Made by a program: the position numbers and the translations under genes. From assembly GCA_963930655.1 (NCBI GenBank), contig OZ005608.1, positions 15,748,001 to 15,812,000 on the forward strand: a DNA stretch of 64,000 bases, given 5' to 3'. The notes under the pieces are model-generated. The model was given only the letters and a program-made list of their open reading frames with translations. It was not told the DNA's origin and searched no databases. The number at the start of each line of letters is the position of its first letter. Within the stretch, counting starts at the first letter, position 1. Origin of the DNA: Myrica gale. Lineage: Eukaryota > Streptophyta > Magnoliopsida > Fagales > Myricaceae. Shown here piece after piece: positions 57,501 through 64,000 of this stretch.

Positions 57501-60500
57501 GATAGGGCATCTGCCACTCGATTTTCCTTACCTTTTTTGTAATCAATAGAAAAATCATAGTCTAGTAGTTTGGTCAGCCACTTCTGTTGAGCAGGGGGTG
57601 CCCACCTTTTGCTCTAGGAGAAACTTAAGACTGCTGGTCAGTCTTAACTACAAAGGTTTGTCCCACCAAATAAGGCCTCCACTTCTGAACTGCACAAACC
57701 AGAGCGTACAACTCTTTCTCATAGGTGGATAAGTGCAATAGTTGACCCTTTAGGGCTTGACTGAAGTATGATAGGGGTCTTCCTTGCTGCATTAGTACAG
57801 CTCCCACTCCTACCCCACAAGCATCACAGTCAATCGTGAAGGGCTTAGAGAAATCAGGTAATACTAAAACTGGGGGATTTGTTACAGCTCTTTTCAATGC
57901 TAGGAAGGCTTGGGTAGTCTCCTCAGTCCAACTGAAGGAATTTTTCTTCAATAGTTGGGTTAGAGGTGCTGCAATCAGCCCATCTCTCTAAATAAATTTT
58001 CTATAGTATCCCGTAAGCCCTAGGAAACCTCGGAGAGCCTTAAGATTCTTCGGTAGTGGCCATTCCAACATGGCTGCAATTTTCTCCGGGTCAGCCCTCA
58101 CCCCTTGTGCTGAGATTAGGTGTCCCAAATAGTCGATTTCATTGTATGCAAACCGACACTTGGATTGTTTAGCATATAATTGATGCTGCCTGAGTGTGTT
58201 CAACACCTTCCTTAAGTGACCTTCATGCTCCTCTAGGTTTCTGCTGTAAACTAGTATGTCGTCAAAGAAAACCAGAACAAACCTGCGTAAGAATGGACGA
58301 AACACATCGTTCATGAGTCCTTGAAAAGTAGAGGGAGCATTGGTGAGCCCAAAAGGCATCACCAAAAATTCATAGTGACCCTCATGGGTCCTAAAGGCTG
58401 TCTTGTGCACATCCTCAGCACGTACCCTAATCTGGTGATACCCGGATCTGAGGTCTAGCTTTGAAAAAATAGTAGAGCCATGTAACTCATCCATCAGCTC
58501 GTCTACTATGGGTATAGGGTACTTGTCCTTCACCTTGGCTTTGTTTAAAGCTCTATAATCCATACACATCCTCCAACTACCATCTGCCTTCCTCACCAAC
58601 AAAACGGGAGAAGAGAAGGGGGATTGACTTGGACGAATTGCCCCTAGCTCCAACAACTCCCGGACAATTTTCTCAATCTCACCCTTTTGATAGAAAGGAT
58701 ACCTATACGGTCTCACACAAATAGGTTGGGTTCCTTCTTTAAGTATAATGCTGTGATCATGGCTTCGAATGGGGCGTAACCCCTTAGGTTCAGCAAAGAT
58801 GTCTTCAAAATCTCTTAGTATCCCATGAATAATTGGGGTCATATTAGAATTCTCCTGCACAGCCACTGTTTGGACAGCGTGTAACACTACTCCTTGTCTC
58901 TCCACTTCAGAATGTACATGAAAGTTTTGCCTCTCCATTAAGGACCATTCTGTAGGTTTAAGCCCATGTAGCAGCACTGACCTCCCTTTGTAATCAAAAG
59001 ACATAGAAAGTTGGAGGAAGTCCCACAGAATAGGCCCCAAGGTACTCAACCAGTACACTCCCATCACTACATCGCAGCCCCCAAGTGGTAGTAGATAAAA
59101 ATCTGTTTCAAACTTATGGCCTTGCATCTTGACACCCACTCCTTCACACTCTCCCCCCGAGATCATAGTATCTCCATTTGCAACTCGTACCCGCAATTGC
59201 TTAGAATTAGTGACCATCAGATTGTTTTTCTTGACCAGTGATGGGTCTAAGAAATTATGAGTACTACCGGTATCCACCAGTATAACCACATTACTAATCC
59301 CAATTTTTCCCATCAACCTCATGGTGCTAAGCTTAGGACGGCCAGAAATGGCATGTAGTGAAATTTCGGGTTCAGCATTTTCCTCATGGTGATTTTCCTC
59401 CACATCAGTAGGTTCTTCTTCTTCCTCGGAGACCCACTCCGTCTCCTCCATCATGTAGATTCGTTTTCCAGTGCATTGATGTTGTAAATTCCACTTTTCA
59501 TCACAGTTATAGCATAAACCCTTATCTCTCCTCTCCTTCATTTGAGCAGGAGACAAACGTTGTATAGGAAACCTAGGTTTTGAATCAAAGGATCCCTTGG
59601 TGAAATTTCCAGCCACATGTCCACTCCTGTGGTTGGGATTTTTTTGATAGTTAGCATTGGTGTTTCTGTTTGGATCCACATAACCAGATCTGAGGCTCCT
59701 TTTTATGGTGACAATACTTTCTTCTTGGATTTTGGCAAGGCCAAATGCAGCATTAAGAGTAAGAGGGTTCAGAAGTTTAACCTGAAACCTAATCTCATCT
59801 CTTAGTCCACTGATAAAACAGCTTAGTTTGTTCTTTTCTGATAAACCCCTAATCCTGTTGGACAGCAGCTCAAATTGAGCTTTGTATTCAATGACAGAGG
59901 CAATTTATCTTAGTCGGTGTAGAGCTTCCATAGGATCATCATACACCATTTCCCCAAACCTTGTATAGAGGGCCTTAGTGAAGGCCTCCCAACTGGTGAA
60001 AACACCAGCTTCCTCAGCATCTTGAAACCACACTAAGGCATCCCCATCCATATGGAAAGAAGCTAAGAAAACTCTCTGCCCGATAGGTGTTTGATAAAAG
60101 CTATAGAACTGATTAGCCTTATAAATCCAAGCTGAAGGGTTCTCTCCATAAAATCGGGGAAACTCTAGTTTTAAGTGGCTTAAATTGGGGGCCTCCATTA
60201 CTACCAGATTGCATATCTCCATACTGTTCTGGATCTCCAGCTCCTGCAGGTTTCGCTCCAGCACCACCCAATCCACCAGGGTTCCCAGATTCACCCGCAC
60301 CTCCTCCAGATCCACCCGGATCTCCAGGTTCACCTGAACCTCCACCTGACTCCACCCTCTTCCCATGTGAGATGGTCAGAGTTTTGAGGCTATCTGAAAT
60401 CTGTTGAAGCTGCTGACTCATCGCCTCCAACAGTTGCTGGTGGCCATCTTGCTGGGACTTCACTTGATTCATAGTTTCCTCTAATTGTGTAATCCTTGCT

Positions 60501-61973
60501 GCATTAGCCATGAGGATCTTGGGCTCCGATACCAAATGATAAGAACCTGGATATTGATGTAAAATCTGTGTGTAATGTAAAATCTGTGTGTAAAGAGCAT
60601 AGACGAATTCGAGGCGTCACCCTCCTGTTTGGCTTACTGCAACTTTCTCGATATCTTTCATTGTAAGGGAAAACGACCATATACAGGGCAACAAGAGCCT
60701 GACATGGGCCTAACAAAATAACTAAAATCCATAAAAGCTAAAGCCCACATGGCTTAATGACTAAAACAGAATGTAAAGGATAGTTGGCCCAAATATTATC
60801 TAAGGCCCATTCGGCTAGACTAACAGAGCCCTAAAACCCATCAAACACAACACTTGCAGTTTCACTTCCACTTCGACTACAACTCCCACTTCGGCGACAA
60901 CTTCTAGAATCCAGCCTCCATGACAAACAGGTCCGTAACATTCTGGAGGAGCTGTTAGAGGAGTATCCATCTGACCTGAAAATTGGCGATCCCTGCATTT
61001 GACTTGTTTTCAAGTTTCAGTGTCTTAGGTGATGTTTGGCAAGTAAAAATTTAAGAATTTTGAATTTGTAGGATAAAATTTTTGAGTTTTGACTTTTTAT
61101 TGGAGTTTGTAAAAAGTTGATGAAAAAGTTGAAGAATGCTTGATTGTAGAATGATTTTTATTGGAGTTTGTTAAATAGTAAGGACAACAATTATTGTGAA
61201 AAGTTGTTGGAATTTGCGTGAAAATTTTGAGATTTTGATGTTTGGTTGTAAATTTTTCTTAAAAAGTTCAAACCTACCCTAACATCACCTAACTTTTGGG
61301 ATATGAAGTGGTGAAAGTATCGATAGAAATGAATTTCTCAAATCAGACTGCCTCAAAAGGCTCTCAACCCCTCGCTCTCACTAGAAGGAAAAGCAATGAA
61401 GGACGGTATAAGTAATCTTGTCTACCTGTATAATGGTACAGAGAAGACGAGAAGAGAGAAATCCAAAGGGATATTTTTTTGGAAACGTTGCTGATTGAAT
61501 CACAAGAAAAAAAAAGATACAAGAATACACATGAAGAGTTAGAAATTTGAAGACCTTCAATACAAATGCGGCTGTAATTTGCATCTATAGATCTGGGAGT
61601 TGATTCTAACTCGACTTAAAGATTAGCAATTGTGCATTTAGATGTGCTTTTAATAGTGAGCTAATATACCATCTGACACAGTTGTTATTTTATGTAATTC
61701 AAGGTTAATCTCTTTGCAAAGCATGTTGGAAAATCACCTGAGCAGATTGAAGCGGATATCAGGCGTCCAAAATATTTTAGTCCGAGTGAAGCAGTTGAAT
61801 ATGGCATCATTGATAAGGTGTTGCCTGAAGAAATGATCACTATACCATTCTGTCTAGTTATCATACAACAATGAATTAGCATTTCCATTAACATTCTGCA
61901 GGTACTATACAATGAACGGGGTTCTGAAGACCAAGGGGTTGTCTCTGATCTGAAAAAGGCACAGCTTATATAA
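51570..61973 (+). CDS. CLPR4: ClpR4, non-catalytic subunit of the plastid Clp protease core
   Basis: Seven exons: 51570-51824, 52615-52818, 53635-53690, 54498-54624, 54780-54857, 61704-61817, 61902-61973. All introns are GT-AG, and the join gives 301 codons with no internal stop, close to the known length of about 305. Residues 1 to about 75 are Ser/Arg/Thr-rich, as expected of a chloroplast transit peptide. The ClpP-type fold follows, with [34 protein letters not shown] and [20 protein letters not shown]. Where active ClpP has the catalytic Ser (AASMG), this protein has NAWGE, and the His of MIHQP is Lys in MIKQP, as in ClpR proteins. ClpR4 is a structural member of the ClpP1/ClpR ring in the plastid stroma, and its loss impairs chloroplast development in Arabidopsis. 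Intron 5 is 6846 bp because of a Gypsy insertion. The start ATG is the first in frame and fits the family N-terminus. Confidence 0.95.
55584..55987 (-). repeat. 3' LTR of the intronic Gypsy element
   Basis: In + coordinates it starts TGATAAGAACCTGG and ends GGTCCATAACA. It is preceded on the element strand by purine-rich GTGAAGGAAATGGGTA (55988-56003), the polypurine tract. Differences from the other LTR are three single substitutions near its element-5' end. Confidence 0.95.
56000..57517 (-). pseudogene. Gypsy integrase with chromodomain (505 codons open)
   Basis: The open frame begins [11 protein letters not shown], which is the end of the RNase H domain. It then has the HHCC zinc finger with [20 protein letters not shown] and CDVCQRNK at about residues 93-135. 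The core carries [29 protein letters not shown] and [14 protein letters not shown] with the D, D and E residues, between about 155 and 260. The C-terminal GPF block and a chromodomain ([20 protein letters not shown], then [15 protein letters not shown]) occupy about residues 390-490. This part appears intact; the break lies just upstream, so it is not translated as part of a full polyprotein without frame recovery. Confidence 0.93.
57518..57987 (-). pseudogene. Gypsy RNase H, bounded by a stop and a frame change
   Basis: The open piece 57625-57951 reads [40 protein letters not shown] and [24 protein letters not shown] separates it from RT where the family has Gln (YYRKFIQ). After KTDQQS a TAA occurs, and the frame then shifts to join the integrase frame. 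Confidence 0.9.
57988..59679 (-). pseudogene. Gypsy gag end, protease and reverse transcriptase (563 codons open)
   Basis: The zinc-knuckle-like [14 protein letters not shown] lies at residues 56-69, the aspartic protease motif [10 protein letters not shown] at 135-144, and RT from about 300. RT includes [39 protein letters not shown] and the catalytic [18 protein letters not shown]. The knuckle lacks the usual Gly-His spacing, as is common in this lineage. The frame ends at a TAG directly after YYRKFI. Confidence 0.94.
59680..60520 (-). pseudogene. Gypsy gag, frameshifted and with a stop
   Basis: The start is probably the ATG giving [20 protein letters not shown] near 60511. A coiled-coil-like N-terminus is followed by a Gly/Pro-rich spacer (60250-60360). 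The core resumes in another frame with [20 protein letters not shown] and [13 protein letters not shown] (59905-60200). A TAA after ALHRLR at about 59909 stands where a Gln codon is usual. The rest of gag is open in the frame that leads into protease. Confidence 0.85.
60521..60534 (-). other. Gypsy primer binding site
   Basis: The minus strand reads TGGTATCGGAGCCC, a close match to the initiator tRNA-Met site, two bases from the 5' LTR. Confidence 0.85.
60537..60940 (-). repeat. 5' LTR of the intronic Gypsy element
   Basis: 404 bp, starting TGATAAGAACCTGG and ending GGTCCGTAACA in + coordinates. It is 401 of 404 identical to 55584-55987, and followed by TTCTG. Confidence 0.95.
61026..61291. 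mobile_element. Small MITE in CLPR4 intron 5
   Basis: The ends GGTGATGTTTGG and, reversed, GGTGATGTTAGG form an imperfect inverted repeat flanked by TA on each side. It is 262 bp plus the flanking TA, AT-rich and non-coding. The superfamily is uncertain. A related degenerate piece may lie at 8290-8480. Confidence 0.65.
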
Positions 61974-63000
61974 TTCTAGAAAAGCATGTATATGTTGTTG
62001 CAGAGACTATTCAGGTAAAGCACAACCACGGGTCCCTGTCAGATTTTGAATTTATGTGATCATCATTAACTGCTTTTTAGGCATACTAGTTTTATGGTGC
62101 CTGGTAACTCATCAATAACAATCAGTACCTACTATATAGAAACACGATATACAAATTTCTAATTGATAAGAGAAAATCTCAAAAACTACCACAATGTAGC
62201 ATATAAGTATCAAGTACTTGTTTATTTTATTCCATAATTTTTTCAAAAGCAAGGAGGTGGTTCAGGAGAAACTCTCATGTTGGTTTTGTTGTAAAGATGG
62301 ACTGGATTGAGAAACAACCATAAACTATTACCCCCACGGAATCAAATTTCAGGAACAACCTAGTGGAAAAATGAAGAGAATATTGCAACCCCCCCTCTCT
62401 CTCTCCCCAGGGCGCTCACAACAAAGAAAAAAAAAAAGCTTTTTGGCTACTACAGAAATGAGGAAATGGTTCTTTCCCCTTGACATGGATAGAAATCCTT
62501 GTTGTCCTTGCTAACAGTAAGAAACAGAATACTCTGGAATCTCGAGGAACAAACCCAGAAAAAGTAAAGACTAAGGGCACAGAACAAAATGGAAATACAA
62601 TTACTATTGGATCTGATTTGCATTGTTGTTTAAATTCAAGTCTGCACTGCCTAGGGAGACCAAAAGTCACTAGTTTACACCCAACAGTAAAGATGTTCTA
62701 GATACAGTTGATTTGGGATTATCCAATATTCATGAATGTTAATCTATCAGTAATGAGTGTTGGGATTTCCAGTGGTATTGCTCGACAGGATCATATCATT
62801 CGTGTCGTTGATTGAAGTTGAGAAATCTGACGCATATTTATGAATAACAAACTGAATCTCCCATTGAAATAGGATTTCTGGGATGTGAAATAAAGTGGTC
62901 ATGGAATAGATCCAAGTATGCTACAAGTTAAGGTGGCCACCTTCTACAGTGAGGAGATAAGGAAAGTGTGTTGTGCGTGATTCAATCTTTCAATAGAAAC
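61974..63000 (+). other. CLPR4 3' flank, no recognisable gene
   Basis: The 3' untranslated region probably lies in the first few hundred bases. A GCAG...TTCAGGTAAAGC stretch near 62000-62020 could reflect a spliced 3' leader, but this is unsupported. Short frames at 62416-62701 match nothing I know. Confidence 0.4.
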
Positions 63001-63085
63001 AACTGCATTATTTTATTAGAAAAAAGGAAAAAACTGCATTATTTTATTAGGAAAAAAGGAAAAAACTGCATTATTTTATTTTATG
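63001..63085. repeat. Short tandem repeat, about 32-bp period, 2.6 copies
   Basis: AACTGCATTATTTTATTAG starts at 63001, 63032 and 63064, separated by A/G-rich GAAAAAAGGAAAA. Confidence 0.9.
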
Positions 63086-64000
63086 GATTAAATATGTTTT
63101 TCACCACCACCTATGAGGCATTTTTGCTCAACTTCCTAAGCTATCAACTTCGAAATATTGCACCTATGAACTTGATATTTTGTACTCATTGAAAATTTCC
63201 GTCAATTTATGTAGCCACATGCGTTGCATAGGGCTGGGCATTGGTGCCTAATATTGTCGCATAGTGGGAATATTAGCGGTGAGAGGCAGTCCCACACAGC
63301 TTTTTCTGTATTTTTTTTGTTGAAGACAGAGAGATATGGTCGATTGAGAGAGAGAGAGGAGAGGAGAAAATGGGGGGCCGTGGATGAGAGAGAATGAGAG
63401 AAATGGGGGGAGGGGTTTTTAGTGTTTGGGACCCATGGAACTATGTCGTTTTGGGGAAACCCTTCCCCCTTTTTCTCCTCTCATTTATGTCTCTATTAGC
63501 CGCTCCCCCATTTTCTTTGCAACTCTCTTGCTCTAGCTCTTTTTGCATCTCTCTCACTCTCTCTCTCCCCCCCTCCTTTTTGCTAATCTTTTTCGTGATT
63601 TGGTGATTCTATTGCGATTTGGTTATTTTAGTTTGCGATTTTGTGATTTTGGTTTCACTTTTGGGATTTTTGTGAATTTGCAGTAAGGGTGGTGGTAACT
63701 GCTCACCACCATCGTAAATGCACAACCTTAGCCTTGCACATGACTTTTTCCCCACTTTTTTTTTTTAATAATGGTGGAAGGCTTGCATTTCAAAGTTAGA
63801 ACCATACAAGGAGAAATCTACATATGACCTAACTTGAACAAGGCTGTAATAGAAACTAGCGGGATCCCATAAAGGGATCGGGAGAACTACTAAATGTTTT
63901 ATGCTAGGCAGAGGAGAGCGGTGGTCGATAACGATAGGCATAACTATCGAGACCTATAGAAGCTAGTAATAAAGCACTGACAACCTGGACATAGCAAAGG
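63086..64000. other. Unassigned right edge, purine/pyrimidine-rich tracts
   Basis: GA-rich at 63320-63415 and CT-rich at 63440-63580, compatible with the leader of a gene beyond the window, but no coding exon is recognisable. The rest shows nothing I can name. Confidence 0.35.

Larger units (their letters stand above)
55584..60940 (-). mobile_element. Young Ty3/Gypsy chromovirus inside CLPR4 intron 5
   Basis: 5357 bp, minus strand, opposite to CLPR4. The two LTRs are 404 bp and differ at three positions. The duplication TTCTG is exact (55579-55583 and 60941-60945). It has an iMet-type primer binding site, gag, protease, RT, RNase H, integrase and a C-terminal chromodomain. The small size and 0.4 kb LTRs suggest the Reina lineage, by inference. 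The coding region has a gag frameshift, stops in gag and after RT, and a shift after RNase H, so this copy is unlikely to be autonomous despite its youth. Confidence 0.96.

Noticed and set aside
60504..60716. Minus-strand 70-codon frame repeated at 55566-55763
   Set aside because: Both are in the LTRs of the Gypsy element and are duplicated for that reason; no protein signature.

Overview
This is plant nuclear DNA, most likely from a eudicot. It is AT-rich, and one intron-containing nuclear gene for a plastid protein lies among densely nested plant transposable elements (TEs). The species cannot be named from the sequence. The only host gene I can support as intact is CLPR4, a non-catalytic subunit of the plastid Clp protease core, on the + strand at 51570-61973. 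Its seven exons join into a clean 301-codon frame. Nearly everything else is transposon sequence at different stages of decay.

Layout. 1-3575: right part of a roughly 4 kb long terminal repeat (LTR). 3576-7390: decayed CACTA (En/Spm) transposon with TNP2-like and Transposase_24-like remnants. 7420-13530: two copies of an unidentified repeat, here called X. The second copy is split by a complete 3.8 kb CACTA element (8828-12639, target-site duplication GCT). That element carries fragments of a UBP24-like ubiquitin protease gene, and a 1.25 kb hAT element with an 8-bp duplication sits inside the captured fragment. 13776-25440: a reverse-oriented long LTR broken by a 4.9 kb Copia element (13801-18666, duplication CCCGA) and by a forward solo LTR (20246-23663, duplication GGAAC). 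25096-28190: a CTT microsatellite, a perfect hairpin, a 0.3 kb tandem duplication and a possible transposon protein remnant. 28195-35365: three LTRs of a SIRE-like type (two forward, one reverse), a Gypsy integrase tail, a third copy of X that preserves the empty site of the CACTA insertion, a tRNA-derived SINE, an 85-bp tandem repeat and a MITE.

35366-50588: a degenerate Tat-lineage Ty3/Gypsy element on the minus strand, with order gag, protease, RT, RNase H, a second RNase H and integrase. Its protease is interrupted by a fragment of another Gypsy element. Its gag is interrupted by a reverse long LTR (41284-50512), which itself contains a forward solo LTR (42772-46826, duplication ATAAT). 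The gag start codon and first codons reappear at 50513-50588, so the nesting order is clear. 50589-51569: a repeat remnant and the CLPR4 upstream region. CLPR4 intron 5 holds a young 5.36 kb chromodomain Gypsy element in antisense orientation (55584-60940, LTRs differing at 3 of 404 positions, duplication TTCTG) and a small MITE. 61974-64000 has no recognisable gene.

I found no convincing undescribed biological system. The most notable items are the young antisense retrotransposon inside an intact plastid-protease gene, the gene-capturing CACTA element with its own nested hAT insertion and a paralogous empty site, the repeated forward-into-reverse solo-LTR nesting, and short GC-rich motif arrays conserved inside LTRs.
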